From the NCBI RefSeq assembly GCF_027859255.1, contig NZ_JAQHXR010000002.1, positions 186,001 to 250,000 of the forward strand: a DNA stretch of 64,000 bases, in the 5' to 3' direction. A model generated the notes under the pieces. That model ran no database searches. It was not told the origin of the DNA and saw only the letters and a list, made by a program, of their open reading frames with translations. This stretch comes from Helicobacter ibis (GTDB taxonomy: Bacteria; Campylobacterota; Campylobacteria; Campylobacterales; Helicobacteraceae). A program made the translations under genes and the position numbers. This document shows, in pieces, positions 17,841 through 27,370 of the stretch. The first letter of the stretch is position 1. Every line of letters begins with the position of its first letter.

Positions 17841-18545
17841 CTATTTTATAGCTATAAATGTAGCAAAATTAACCCATTTAAACAAAATTTGAACATCTCT
17901 AAAACCAGATTCTAAGAACATTTTTTTGTTTTCTTCTTCGCTATATGGCACAAGCACATTTTCCAATGCTTCTCTTTTTTTGTTTATCTCAAACTCACTA
18001 TATCCATGACTTTTCTTATAGTCTAAATAATAATTTATAAACTTATAATCAAGTCCCTTATCCTCGCATATGGTCTTTTCAGAACAAATAAAAACTCCTC
18101 CTTCTTTTATGGAGTTAGAAATCTTCTTTACCAAAGATAGTCTCTGTGGCGGACGAATAAACTGCAAAGTATAGTTAGAAATAATGCAATTACAACTCCC
18201 AAAATCATACTCCAACACATCACCTTCTATTAAAGTAGCATTAATTCCATAAGCTAGAAGCTTATTTTTAGCGTGTTTTATCATATAAGGAGAATTATCA
18301 ATACCAACTAAGTCTAGTTTATATTTGGACTTTCTAGCAATTTCTACTAGCATTGAAGCAGTAGAAGTTCCTAAATCCAAGATTCTATCTCCCTCTTTAA
18401 CAAAAGATAATGCAAATGATGATGATAACTCTAAGACTTCCTTATAAAATGGCACAGACCTAGATAACATATCATCAAATACATCAGCTACACTCTCATC
18501 AAATTCAAACTGCCTATCTTTCTCTACGCTAAAGACTTTATCCAT
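17841..18545 (-). CDS. cmoA: Carboxy-S-adenosyl-L-methionine synthase
   Basis: A 234-residue class I methyltransferase-fold enzyme. CmoA makes carboxy-SAM from SAM and prephenate for wobble uridine modification (cmo5U34). The N-terminal FDESVADVFDDMLSRSVPFY and the SAM loop LDLGTSTASMLVEIA fit CmoA, as do NYTLQFIRPPQR and the late KWVNFATFIAIK. The start overlaps the ribF stop by eight bases, so it belongs to the tlyA-ribF-cmoA transcript. Confidence 0.9.
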   Translation of the reverse strand: MDKVFSVEKDRQFEFDESVADVFDDMLSRSVPFYKEVLELSSSFALSFVKEGDRILDLGTSTASMLVEIARKSKYKLDLVGIDNSPYMIKHAKNKLLAYGINATLIEGDVLEYDFGSCNCIISNYTLQFIRPPQRLSLVKKISNSIKEGGVFICSEKTICEDKGLDYKFINYYLDYKKSHGYSEFEINKKREALENVLVPYSEEENKKMFLESGFRDVQILFKWVNFATFIAIK

Positions 18546-19425
18546 TTTCTACCTCACAAGTTTCTAGCTTTAGAATCTTACTTGCTTTATTTATATCACT
18601 TGTTATTTGTGCTTTTAAATCTGCTAAATTATCAAAATACTTATTCTCCCGTATTTTTTTAGCAAAATAAAATCCAGCTACTTTATCTTTTACCTCCAGC
18701 TCACAACCAAGCAAATGCCCCTCTATTGCGAAACTCTTATCAGTGCTAAGTCTATTACCAACAAAAATAACAGCAGGATAAAATGGTGATATAAGACTTT
18801 GTTCTCCAAGTTGTATGAATCCTGCATATACACCTTCTTGCAAAATCAAAAATCCATCATTTTCTATATTTATTGTTGCATATAGCTCTCTTTTACCAAT
18901 ACCCTGCCCTTTTATTATATTTCCCCTAATTTCATAATATCTACCAAGTAATTTGTTTGCTTGTTTTAAATTTCCATTTATTAATAACTCTTTTATAAGA
19001 CCACTATGAACTGATAACTTTTTATAAAATACCTCATCTACAATTACAACCTCACCTATAAAGCACTTTTGTAAATCAAAAGTATAATAATATCTATCCT
19101 TTCCGAATCTAAAGTCATAACCAACAACTATTTTTTCTAAATTTGGCAATATATCCATTAAAAATTCAACAAACTCAATATCACTTTTTTCTCTAACTAC
19201 ATCTAGTGGCAGATTATAAATATCATTTGGTGCATAAAAATCCCTATATTTCTTAGGCAACAAACTTCCACTATCTTGCTCTATGCTAAGTATGATTCCA
19301 CTTTTATCTAAACATGAGAATAAAGCATTGTGTGCAATATGCATACCATCAAATTTACCCAATGCTACGCTTGTGATACTACTAGCTAACTTTATATCGT
19401 CTTGTAGCGATAAAAAACTCTTCAT
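18538..19425 (-). CDS. ribF: Bifunctional riboflavin kinase/FAD synthetase
   Basis: RibF makes FMN and FAD from riboflavin. The N-terminal FAD synthetase half has ALGKFDGMHIAHNALF and GYDFRFGKDR; the C-terminal kinase half has GNIIKGQGIGKRELYATINIEN and EGHLLGCELEVKDKV. The 295-residue length is normal. The start lies inside tlyA (44-base overlap), so the two are translated from one message, an arrangement I recall from H. pylori too. Confidence 0.93.
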   Translation of the reverse strand: MKSFLSLQDDIKLASSITSVALGKFDGMHIAHNALFSCLDKSGIILSIEQDSGSLLPKKYRDFYAPNDIYNLPLDVVREKSDIEFVEFLMDILPNLEKIVVGYDFRFGKDRYYYTFDLQKCFIGEVVIVDEVFYKKLSVHSGLIKELLINGNLKQANKLLGRYYEIRGNIIKGQGIGKRELYATINIENDGFLILQEGVYAGFIQLGEQSLISPFYPAVIFVGNRLSTDKSFAIEGHLLGCELEVKDKVAGFYFAKKIRENKYFDNLADLKAQITSDINKASKILKLETCEVENG

Positions 19426-20104
19426 TTCCTTCCTTACCCTTTAATTTAGATTCTTCTATTTTTAGCATCTCAAACCCTCTATTTTGTAAAGTTTCTCTAA
19501 TGTTCTCTAAAGATAGCATTATTTTTTCTCTATCTAACACAACACCTTTTTTATTTCTTCTAACATCTTTCCCTACTTCAAATTGAGGCTTAAAAAGCAG
19601 AATAAAGATTCCATCTAATAATTCTTCAATTTTATGCAATATCTGAAACACTGAAATAAAAGACACATCACAAACTATCATAGAATAAGATTTAATGCTA
19701 GCTTCAAACTCTCTTATATCTGTATTTTCATAGCATACTACCCTAGTGTCTTCTTTTATACTTTTATGAAGTTGATTACTTCCAACATCTACACAATGTA
19801 TTAGCCTAACCCCTCTTTGAAGCAAGACTTGACTAAACCCACCAGTGCTAGAACCAATATCAAGCACAACCAAATCCCTAACATCAATATCACAAGAATC
19901 TAAGAACAAATCAAGCTTATTTGCAGCCCTACTTACAAAGTGCTTTGTATCTTTTATGCTTATTTCATCACCTAATTCTACATTTAATGAAGCCTTTGTG
20001 CATACTTTATTATTTACTAGTATAAGCCCATTTTTTATTGCTTCTTTTATTTTATTTCTAGATTCCAGTAATCCAAGATTCGCACACGCTACATCAAGCC
20101 TCAT
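19382..20104 (-). CDS. tlyA: TlyA-family rRNA 2'-O-methyltransferase
   Basis: A 240-residue protein with an N-terminal S4 RNA-binding domain (MRLDVACANLGLLESRNKI, LVNNKVCTKASLNVELGDEI) and a C-terminal FtsJ-type SAM domain (LDIGSSTGGFSQVLLQRG). TlyA methylates ribose in 16S and/or 23S rRNA and in Campylobacterota affects capreomycin sensitivity and hemolysis. It overlaps the upstream lipoprotein gene by four bases and ribF by 44. Confidence 0.92.
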   Translation of the reverse strand: MRLDVACANLGLLESRNKIKEAIKNGLILVNNKVCTKASLNVELGDEISIKDTKHFVSRAANKLDLFLDSCDIDVRDLVVLDIGSSTGGFSQVLLQRGVRLIHCVDVGSNQLHKSIKEDTRVVCYENTDIREFEASIKSYSMIVCDVSFISVFQILHKIEELLDGIFILLFKPQFEVGKDVRRNKKGVVLDREKIMLSLENIRETLQNRGFEMLKIEESKLKGKEGNEEFFIATRRYKVS

Positions 20105-20604
20105 TCCCTTGCTTCTTTTTTTATGTTTCTATATCCAAATTGTAAAAAATTCTTGCCATATTTTTCATGCTCTAAGACCAAAGTTAAAGAATCTGTAGTT
20201 TTTTTATCTTGTGGTGCAAATGTAACTAAATATTGCTCACTCCACCTCATCACCTTGCTTTGCATAAACTCATCTAATGAATCTTTATTTATTTTTTGTA
20301 TCTTTAGTGGTTTTGTTTTATTTTGCAGATATATTTTGTATCCATTTTGGATAAAGTCTTTCTTGCCATCACCGCTTTCATAAACATCAAGCAAAAATAC
20401 TTCATCTTTAGATTTATATTTTTGCATTATATTCATTCTAGTAGCAACAACTACAATTTTTGTAGTATCATCAACTATCAACTCTGCCTTTCTTGTTGCC
20501 TGCATATATTCTTCCTCGCTAAGTGTTGGGATATAGCTACTTTGTATTGAAGCACAACCAACCAAAAACAAACAAACACAAAATAACAAAACACTCCTAA
20601 GCAT
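20101..20604 (-). CDS. Predicted lipoprotein of unknown function
   Basis: A 167-residue protein whose first 17 residues form a lipoprotein signal (LFLVGC, Cys17). The rest is soluble and likely periplasmic or outer-membrane bound. I recognise no domain. H. pylori has, from memory, a similar-sized lipoprotein between pyrB and tlyA (HP1085), which supports orthology by position. It overlaps ugd upstream by eight bases and tlyA downstream by four, forming the middle of a minus-strand operon. Confidence 0.75.
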   Translation of the reverse strand: MLRSVLLFCVCLFLVGCASIQSSYIPTLSEEEYMQATRKAELIVDDTTKIVVVATRMNIMQKYKSKDEVFLLDVYESGDGKKDFIQNGYKIYLQNKTKPLKIQKINKDSLDEFMQSKVMRWSEQYLVTFAPQDKKTTDSLTLVLEHEKYGKNFLQFGYRNIKKEARE

Positions 20605-21922
20605 GTTTTACTCCAATTTCATAATATTTAATCCCATCTAAATTACAAGTGCTATATTGATTCCTGCCATCAAATATTACTGCTTCTTTTAATCTTTCTT
20701 TTATTTCACTAAAATCAGGGCTTCTAAATTCCTTCCACTCCGTAACTAATACCAAAGCATCACAATTGTTTAGAGCATCATATTTATTATCTGCATAGCT
20801 AACACCTACTTTATCTTTTAAATAAAACTTCTTTGCCTCTTCCATTGCCTTTGGATCATAGCACTGCACCTTTGCACCCCTCTTTAATAACTCATCAATT
20901 AACACTATAGAACTAGCCTCTCTCATATCATCTGTCTCTGGCTTGAAGCTAAGCCCCCAAATTGCAAAAGTCCTACCTTCTAAATTCTCCCCAAAATGTC
21001 TAACTATCTTTTTACTTAGAATCTTTTTTTGATTTTCATTTACTAGCTCCACTGCATTTATTAACTTTGGCTCTACATTATTGTCAAGTGCTATTTTTGA
21101 TAGTGCTTTTACATCTTTTGGGAAGCAACTCCCACCATATCCACACCCAGGATAAATAAAGCTATATCCAATTCTATTATCACTGCCAATACCAATTCTT
21201 ACTTCATTGACATTTGCACCAACAGCTTCACAAATATTTGCTATTTCATTCATAAAGCTAATTTTTGTAGCAAGCATTGCATTTGCAGCATATTTTGTCA
21301 TTTCTGCACTTTTTATATCCATTATTATTAACCTATTATTTGTTCTATTAAATGGCATATAAAGTTCCCTTAACATATCCTTCGCCCAAGTATCCTCTGC
21401 ACCAACAACTATTCTATCTGGTTTTAGAAAATCATTTACAGCATCTCCTTCTTTTAAAAACTCCGGATTTGAAGCAACGCTAAAATCAATAGAAACTCCT
21501 CTTTTTTGAAGCTCACCTTCTATAACTTCTCTAACCTTACTAGCAGTGCCGACAGGAACGGTTGATTTATTTACTACAACTAACGGAGATTGCATATTTT
21601 CTCCTATGTCTTTTGCTACGCTTAATACATATTGCAAATCAGCACTTCCATCTTCACCCATAGGTGTCCCAACAGCTATAAAAACTATATTGCTATTTAT
21701 AATCGAATCTTTTAAAGAAGTAGTAAAGCTTAAATTTCCATTTTTATAATTTTTTATTACAAGAGATTCTAAGCTGGGTTCATAAATTGGTATTTTGCCT
21801 TCTTTGAGATTATTTATTTTTTCTTCTAACACATCTACACAGCTAACTTTATTACCCATTTCAGCAAAACAAGTCCCACTAACCAATCCAACATAACCAG
21901 TGCCAATTACAGAGATATTCAT
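20597..21922 (-). CDS. ugd: UDP-glucose 6-dehydrogenase
   Basis: A 441-residue UDP-sugar dehydrogenase that oxidises UDP-glucose to UDP-glucuronate using two NAD+ for surface polysaccharides. N-terminal NAD loop GTGYVGLVSGTCF; catalytic Cys266 in GGSCFPKD; C-terminal binding domain with LSFKPETDDMREA. The frame is open 17 codons further upstream, but ATG 21922 gives the conserved MNISVIGTGYVG start. It heads the ugd-lipoprotein-tlyA-ribF-cmoA run, with a -10-like TAGAAT 29 bases before the ATG. UDP-glucose/GDP-mannose specificity is assigned by overall similarity. Confidence 0.92.
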   Translation of the reverse strand: MNISVIGTGYVGLVSGTCFAEMGNKVSCVDVLEEKINNLKEGKIPIYEPSLESLVIKNYKNGNLSFTTSLKDSIINSNIVFIAVGTPMGEDGSADLQYVLSVAKDIGENMQSPLVVVNKSTVPVGTASKVREVIEGELQKRGVSIDFSVASNPEFLKEGDAVNDFLKPDRIVVGAEDTWAKDMLRELYMPFNRTNNRLIIMDIKSAEMTKYAANAMLATKISFMNEIANICEAVGANVNEVRIGIGSDNRIGYSFIYPGCGYGGSCFPKDVKALSKIALDNNVEPKLINAVELVNENQKKILSKKIVRHFGENLEGRTFAIWGLSFKPETDDMREASSIVLIDELLKRGAKVQCYDPKAMEEAKKFYLKDKVGVSYADNKYDALNNCDALVLVTEWKEFRSPDFSEIKERLKEAVIFDGRNQYSTCNLDGIKYYEIGVKHA

Positions 21923-21950
21923 ACAAACCCCAAACACAAAATTTTGTGCG

Positions 21951-21956
21951 ATTCTA
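21951..21956 (-). promoter_or_regulatory. -10 element for the ugd operon
   Basis: On the minus strand GCTAGAATC contains TAGAAT, 28 bases before the ugd ATG. Confidence 0.4.
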
Positions 21957-22001
21957 GCATATTTACTAGGCAAAGCAAAGCAAACTTAAAGTAATTTAAA
22001 A

Positions 22002-22007
22002 ATATAA
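22002..22007 (+). promoter_or_regulatory. -10 element for pyrB
   Basis: TATAAT in a T/A-rich region 48 bases before the pyrB ATG. Confidence 0.45.
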
Positions 22008-22055
22008 TTTAGCATTTTACAAGAATGAATTTTTTGGGGTTTAAAAGGGAAATAA

Positions 22056-22967
22056 ATGCCACGCAATTTAATAAGCACAAAAGATTTTAATAAAAACGAA
22101 GTTGAAATGATACTTAATTTAGCAGAGCAGTTTTTAGATGGAAAACCTCGCAATTCTCTAAATGGACACATTGTAATTACTATTTTCTTTGAAAATTCAA
22201 CAAGAACTCTATCTAGCTTTGAAGTTGCAACCAAAAGACTTGGTGGTAGCGTAGTTAGACTAGATGTTGAGAGAAGCTCAACTTCAAAGGGTGAGACCCT
22301 ATTTGATACTGCAGCAAACTTAAATGCCATGAATCCAAGTGCCATTGTAGTAAGACATAAAAATTCCGGCGTCCCAAATATACTATCAAAATATCTTTCG
22401 TGTTCTATTGTAAATGGAGGAGACGGCTCACATGCGCACCCCACACAAGCATTACTTGATCTACTAACACTAAAGAGGCATTTAGGAAATGTAGAAGGTA
22501 AAAAAATAGCAATAGTAGGAGATATAAAAAACTCACGCGTTGCAAATAGCAATATAGAATTACTAAGCAGATTCGGTATGGAAGTAATACTAGTAGCCCC
22601 ACCACATTTCCTTCCTAGAACAAAGCTAAAATACACACATGATATAAAAGAGATAATAGACAATATCGATGCGATAATGAGTCTAAGAACACAAACAGAA
22701 AGACACAATGAATCTATATACTCTAGCCTAAAAGACTATGCAAAAGATTACTGCATAACAAAAGAGCTAGTAGGAGATAGAAATATAATCTTATTACACC
22801 CCGGACCTGTGCATAGAAATATAGATATAAGCGATGATATGCTAAGCGATTCAAGATGTAAAGTGCTAGAGCAAGTAACACATGGTGTAGCTATAAGAAT
22901 GGCAGTCTTAGAGACACTAATAGCACAAGATGTAACAAAACTTCCTAAACATTTCCCATATTTTTAA
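22056..22967 (+). CDS. pyrB: Aspartate carbamoyltransferase catalytic subunit
   Basis: PyrB joins carbamoyl phosphate and aspartate in pyrimidine synthesis. Carbamoyl-phosphate motif [13 protein letters not shown] (about residues 45-57), [14 protein letters not shown] and [10 protein letters not shown] are all present. 303 residues, normal. AAGGGA precedes ATG 22056. A LysE-family gene follows after one base, probably on the same transcript. No pyrI regulatory subunit is adjacent. Confidence 0.95.
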   Translation: MPRNLISTKDFNKNEVEMILNLAEQFLDGKPRNSLNGHIVITIFFENSTRTLSSFEVATKRLGGSVVRLDVERSSTSKGETLFDTAANLNAMNPSAIVVRHKNSGVPNILSKYLSCSIVNGGDGSHAHPTQALLDLLTLKRHLGNVEGKKIAIVGDIKNSRVANSNIELLSRFGMEVILVAPPHFLPRTKLKYTHDIKEIIDNIDAIMSLRTQTERHNESIYSSLKDYAKDYCITKELVGDRNIILLHPGPVHRNIDISDDMLSDSRCKVLEQVTHGVAIRMAVLETLIAQDVTKLPKHFPYF

Positions 22968-22968
22968 T

Positions 22969-23577
22969 ATGGAATTTGTATTAGTTTTTATAACGGGATT
23001 TATCGCTGCTATAACTCCCGGACCTGATATATTATTTATCACAAGAAATACATTGCAATATGGTTTTAAAGAAGGTTTATATAGCTTATTTGGCGTCTTT
23101 AGTGGTTGCACTATTTTTGCACTTTTAGTGTATTTTGGGCTAACTAAGATTCTAAGTGGCGATGCTTTTCAAATGACATTAAGCATTATAGGCGGAGTGT
23201 ATCTAATATATCTTGCAATATCTTTGCTAAAGAGCAAAAATAATATTAACCTAATAAAACATATAACAAAATCTAATAATTGCTACCTAAAAGGTCTTTT
23301 TATAAATCTCTCAAACCCAAAGGTTATATTATTCTTTGCAGTAATAGTAACCCCATTTATAGATAAGAATCTAGGATTAAACCTTATTTCGTTGATGCTT
23401 GGTAATTTATTAGCATTTTTTAGTGCGTTAATACTCTCTATATATTTTAGGAGATTTTTAACAAATGATTTATTTAACAAAATAGATAAGATATGTGCGA
23501 TTGTGTTTTCTATTTTTGGTGCGTCATTGCTGTATTCAGCCATTTGTATGCTTGACAACACTTTACTTTTAGAATAG
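22969..23577 (+). CDS. LysE/RhtB-family amino acid exporter
   Basis: A 202-residue inner-membrane protein with about six hydrophobic helices and the family's N-terminal motif FITGFIAAITPGPDILFITRN, plus GLFINLSNPKVILFF in the middle, where LysE-family exporters carry NPK. It exports an amino acid or similar solute; the substrate is unknown. It begins one base after pyrB. Confidence 0.88.
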   Translation: MEFVLVFITGFIAAITPGPDILFITRNTLQYGFKEGLYSLFGVFSGCTIFALLVYFGLTKILSGDAFQMTLSIIGGVYLIYLAISLLKSKNNINLIKHITKSNNCYLKGLFINLSNPKVILFFAVIVTPFIDKNLGLNLISLMLGNLLAFFSALILSIYFRRFLTNDLFNKIDKICAIVFSIFGASLLYSAICMLDNTLLLE

Positions 23578-23653
23578 AATTTTAATTTTAATCTACTTAA
23601 TCACTTTCTTAAACTTTAGGCACTAGCCAAATCAATCACAATAGAGGTTATAA

Positions 23654-24979
23654 ATGAGTGAAAAAAACGAAAAAGAAACAAAGCATAAATCAAGGACACA
23701 TACGCCCGTTGAAGGCTACACGATAGAATTTTTAAGATCACAATCAATAGATAAATTAGCAGAAATAGCAAAATCTCTAGGAATTGAAAACCCCCAAGAA
23801 TTTTTAAGACAAGAATTAATTTTTGAAATATTAAAAACACAAGTAAGCAAAGGTGGATTTATACTATTTACTGGAATCTTGGAAATCACCCAAGAAGGAT
23901 ATGGATTTTTAAGATCTATTGATGAGAATTTCTCTGGCTCAAGAAACGATGCTTATGTAAGTAGCACACAAATTAGAAAATTCGCTCTAAGAAATGGAGA
24001 TATAGTAACAGGTCAAGTAAGATCACCAAAAGATCAAGAAAGATATTATGCTCTATTAAAAGTAGAAGCGATAAATTATCATTCACCAGATGAAATGAAG
24101 AATCGTCCTTTATTTGAAAATCTAACACCTCTATTCCCAATACAACAAATAAAACTAGAATACAATAGCTTTAAAATCACAGGTAGAATGCTTGATTTAT
24201 TCGCACCAATAGGCAAAGGACAAAGAGCATTAATAGTTGCCCCTCCAAGAACTGGTAAAACAGAATTAATGAAAGAACTAGCATATGGTATCACACAAAA
24301 CCACCCTGAAGTAGAGCTAATAGTGTTGCTAGTAGATGAGCGACCAGAAGAGGTAACAGATATGGAACGAAGTGTGAAAGGGGAAGTATATAGCTCAACA
24401 TTTGATATGCCTGCAAGCAACCACACAAGAGTTGCTGAATTAGTTGTAGAAAAGGCAAAGAGAATGGTTGAGATGGGAAAAGATGTAGTAATCCTTTTAG
24501 ATTCAATTACAAGACTTGCAAGAGCATACAATACAGCAACTCCAAGTAGCGGAAAGGTGCTAAGTGGTGGTGTAGATGCAAATGCACTACATAGACCAAA
24601 AAAATTCTTTGGTGCTGCTAGAAATATAGAACAAGGCGGTTCTCTAACAATTATAGCAACAGCCTTAATTGAAACTGGCTCAAGAATGGATGAAGTAATA
24701 TTTGAAGAATTCAAAGGTACTGGCAATAGTGAAATAGTCCTATCGCGACCTATTGCAGAAAGAAGAATCTATCCTGCTATGGATATACTAAAGAGTGGTA
24801 CAAGAAAAGAAGAGTTACTACTAGGTAAAGAAAAATTACAAAAAGTTTGGGTTTTAAGGAATGCGATTCATCAGATGAATAACGAAGTTGAAGCACTAAC
24901 TTTTCTTTATTCTCAAATGCAAAAATCAAAAGACAATGAAGAGTTCCTAAACAATATGAATGATAATGCCAAGGAATAG
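23654..24979 (+). CDS. rho: Transcription termination factor Rho
   Basis: The hexameric RNA-dependent ATPase that ends transcription at rut-type sites. N-terminal RNA-binding domain (residues about 1-130, with [15 protein letters not shown]), then ATPase domain with P-loop [14 protein letters not shown] near residue 196, Walker B region [16 protein letters not shown]-like ([16 protein letters not shown]) and the Q-loop [15 protein letters not shown]. 441 residues. AGAGG precedes the ATG. murI follows three bases after the stop, an order I also recall in H. pylori. Confidence 0.96.
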   Translation: MSEKNEKETKHKSRTHTPVEGYTIEFLRSQSIDKLAEIAKSLGIENPQEFLRQELIFEILKTQVSKGGFILFTGILEITQEGYGFLRSIDENFSGSRNDAYVSSTQIRKFALRNGDIVTGQVRSPKDQERYYALLKVEAINYHSPDEMKNRPLFENLTPLFPIQQIKLEYNSFKITGRMLDLFAPIGKGQRALIVAPPRTGKTELMKELAYGITQNHPEVELIVLLVDERPEEVTDMERSVKGEVYSSTFDMPASNHTRVAELVVEKAKRMVEMGKDVVILLDSITRLARAYNTATPSSGKVLSGGVDANALHRPKKFFGAARNIEQGGSLTIIATALIETGSRMDEVIFEEFKGTGNSEIVLSRPIAERRIYPAMDILKSGTRKEELLLGKEKLQKVWVLRNAIHQMNNEVEALTFLYSQMQKSKDNEEFLNNMNDNAKE

Positions 24980-24982
24980 CTT

Positions 24983-25732
24983 GTGATTCCAAGAAAAATT
25001 GGTGTTTTTGATAGCGGAGTTGGTGGGCTTAGTGTTCTTAAGAGCATAATTAGCTCACAACATTTTGAAACTATCGTGTATTATGGAGATACTGCTAGAG
25101 TTCCATATGGAACGAGAAGTAAAGAAGTTATCACACAATACTCTCTTGAAGCATTAGAATTTTTTAACACACACAATATAGATTTACTAATAGTTGCATG
25201 CAACACCATTAGTGCATATGCACTAAAACAAATGCAACAAAACGCAAATTACCCAATCATAGGTGTGATAGAGCCGGGTGTATTAGCACTTACAAACAAA
25301 ATCAAAAATAAAGATTCAAAAATACTAATACTAGGCACAAAAGCGACAATAAATAGCAATATATATGCAACTTTATTGCAAGATAAGGGATATAGCAACA
25401 TACAATCACTACAAACAAGTCTATTTGTTCCAATGGTAGAAGAAGGGATCTTTAGTGGTGAAGTCTTAAATAGTGCAATAAAATATTACTTTAACAACAT
25501 AAATATTCCAGATGCTATCATACTTGGTTGCACACATTTCCCACTAATCTCAAAAGAAATATCAAACTTTTTTAACAACAAGCCAATCCTTATACATTCA
25601 GGCGAATCAATAGTAGAATATCTACAAGCAAAATATAAGCTACAAAGATTCGACACTACAAACATAGAATTCTATGCAAGTGATAGCTTAGAGAAACTAA
25701 AAGCAACTGCAAATATTTGGCTAAATCAATAA
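24983..25732 (+). CDS. murI: Glutamate racemase
   Basis: MurI makes D-glutamate for peptidoglycan. The two catalytic cysteines are Cys73 in VACNTISA and Cys183 in GCTHFPLI, in the same family pattern as other racemases; FDSGVGGLSVL opens the protein. 249 residues, normal. It starts at GTG 24983, with AAGGA upstream inside the end of rho, so the pair is co-transcribed. Confidence 0.95.
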   Translation: MIPRKIGVFDSGVGGLSVLKSIISSQHFETIVYYGDTARVPYGTRSKEVITQYSLEALEFFNTHNIDLLIVACNTISAYALKQMQQNANYPIIGVIEPGVLALTNKIKNKDSKILILGTKATINSNIYATLLQDKGYSNIQSLQTSLFVPMVEEGIFSGEVLNSAIKYYFNNINIPDAIILGCTHFPLISKEISNFFNNKPILIHSGESIVEYLQAKYKLQRFDTTNIEFYASDSLEKLKATANIWLNQ

Positions 25733-26469
25733 ATCTCCATAAGCTCAAAATCTTTTATAATTGTCGGCTTTTGTTTTAGAGGAGCTGCAAACTCATTTCC
25801 TATTTGATATATTGGCAGAAGCATAAACTCTTCTTTTTTATCTTCATTATATGCATAGTATGTTTTATTTTCTTCTTTATTTTGCATATTTTTCTTAGGC
25901 ATTTTTAGAGCAATTTCTTTCATTTCTTTTGTATCAAAATATCCTTGAAGTTGCTTTACTCTTTGTGCAATATCTGAATAATACTTTTCAGCTTGGACAT
26001 TTGAGTTCTCATTTTTTTGCCAACTATATCCTTTATTATATGATTTAATAATATTTTTCCAGTTTCCCTTATGGGTTTTATCCCAAAATTGCAACTCACT
26101 AATGGCGATTTTTGCTGCAAACTCATCGTTTTCTACAAGTAAAGCACCTACCATATTTTGCGTAAATCCATTTTGCTTTAAACTTGGATATCTTTTAATT
26201 ACACCAGGAATATAAGCATGAAAATTGCCAGCACTTGGATCTTGAAAATTCATTTTATATTCTCCAGCACAAGATTCTTTCCATGCTATTGCAGCTAGAG
26301 TATATCCATAGCCAAATTTTTCTCCAGCTAGGTAAGATTTTAACAGCACTTCTTTTTGAGAATCAGAAAAGTCCTTCAAAGGAACACAAGAGTTTTTAAA
26401 CTCAACTTGGGGGACAGCAAAGGCAATAGAATACAAAAATAAAAATAAACAAACGATCCTTAAATTCAT
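25726..26469 (-). CDS. Exported lytic-transglycosylase-like protein
   Basis: A 247-residue protein with a clear signal peptide (residues 1-18, ending AFA). The mature part has GYTLAAIAWKESCAGEYKMN, which resembles the SLT fold's helix with the catalytic glutamate (ES motif), then NMVGALLVENDEFAAKIAISELQFW and SYNKGYSW, reminiscent of the family's YN motif. A peptidoglycan-cleaving role is an inference. The C-terminal tail is Lys/Glu-rich. Convergent with murI, overlapping it by seven bases. Confidence 0.65.
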   Translation of the reverse strand: MNLRIVCLFLFLYSIAFAVPQVEFKNSCVPLKDFSDSQKEVLLKSYLAGEKFGYGYTLAAIAWKESCAGEYKMNFQDPSAGNFHAYIPGVIKRYPSLKQNGFTQNMVGALLVENDEFAAKIAISELQFWDKTHKGNWKNIIKSYNKGYSWQKNENSNVQAEKYYSDIAQRVKQLQGYFDTKEMKEIALKMPKKNMQNKEENKTYYAYNEDKKEEFMLLPIYQIGNEFAAPLKQKPTIIKDFELMEIY

Positions 26470-26560
26470 ACAAACTCCTTTTGGAATTTATTAGCAAGTA
26501 TCGTTCCTTTTTAGATATAAATTAAGAAGTTAGCAGACAAGAATCTTTAGAAAGTAATTT

Positions 26561-26579
26561 GCAAGAAGGAGATTCTTGC
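26561..26579. terminator. Hairpin downstream of the response regulator
   Basis: GCAAGAA (26561-26567) and TTCTTGC (26573-26579) flank a five-base loop. It lies 12 bases after the end of the minus-strand regulator gene. It lacks a proper T run, so it may be a weak terminator or 3' stabiliser. Confidence 0.35.
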
Positions 26580-26590
26580 TTGAAGAATCT

Positions 26591-27262
26591 TTAAGAACCT
26601 TTAGGATAGCAGAATCTATACCCTCTTCTTCTAACGGTTTCTATTGTAGCTATGTTTAGTGGTTTATCCATTTTTTGTCTTATTTGATTTATTGCAACTT
26701 CTATTACATTTGGAGTTACAAGTTCAGGCTCTTCCCAAATGGCATCTAGTAATTGTTCTTTAGATACTATTTGTTCTTTATGTCTAGCTAAATGTGTTAA
26801 AACCTCAAAAGGCTTACCTTTTAATTCGATTTCCTGCCCCTTGTAAGTAATCTTCTCCTCATCAGGATTAATAACTAAGTCATCTATTTCAATTAAATTT
26901 GACCCACCAAACCTAAGTCTAGCTTCAATTCTAGCTAATAAAACATCAAAATCTAGTGGTTTTTTCAAATAATCATCAGCACCACTCTTTAAAGAATCTA
27001 TTTCACTTTTTGAATCTGTCTTTGATGATATTATAATAACCGCTGTTCTTGGTGATTTGCTTTTAATTTGACTTACAATATCAAGTCCGCTACCATCTGA
27101 TAGCAAAAAGCTAGTTATAACTAAATCATAATTTCTAATACTAATATAATACTCACCATCTTTTAAATTCTCTGCTACATCAGTTTGATAGCCACTGCTG
27201 TTTAGTTTATCAGTAATAGACCTATTGAGACCTATATCATCTTCTATGATTAAAATACGCAT
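26591..27262 (-). CDS. hsrA: Orphan OmpR-family response regulator, HsrA/CosR type
   Basis: A 223-residue regulator, the length I know for H. pylori HsrA (HP1043); Campylobacter CosR is the counterpart. The C-terminal winged helix (KGKPFEVLTHLARHKEQIV, LLDAIWEEPELVTPNVIEV, TVRRRGYRFCYPK) is nearly the same as HsrA from memory. HsrA/CosR are essential regulators of redox, oxidative stress and cell-cycle genes that work without phosphorylation. Here the receiver keeps D8 and D9 and K101 but the phospho-acceptor position is Ser51 (DLVITSFLLSDG). There is no adjacent histidine kinase. ATG 27262 was chosen over an upstream in-frame ATG because it gives MRILIIEDD. Confidence 0.9.
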   Translation of the reverse strand: MRILIIEDDIGLNRSITDKLNSSGYQTDVAENLKDGEYYISIRNYDLVITSFLLSDGSGLDIVSQIKSKSPRTAVIIISSKTDSKSEIDSLKSGADDYLKKPLDFDVLLARIEARLRFGGSNLIEIDDLVINPDEEKITYKGQEIELKGKPFEVLTHLARHKEQIVSKEQLLDAIWEEPELVTPNVIEVAINQIRQKMDKPLNIATIETVRRRGYRFCYPKGS

Positions 27263-27370
27263 TTGAGTATCCTTAAATAAAATCATTGACGATTATAACA
27301 TACTTTTTCAGATTTTTTTAAAAATTTCTTATGAAAATTTTAAGGAATCTAAAAAAATATTTAAATCATT

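Noticed and set aside
24079-24726. A 215-residue minus-strand frame inside rho
   Set aside because: It is antisense to a fully convincing rho gene, has a hydrophobic mirror-frame composition and no ribosome site.
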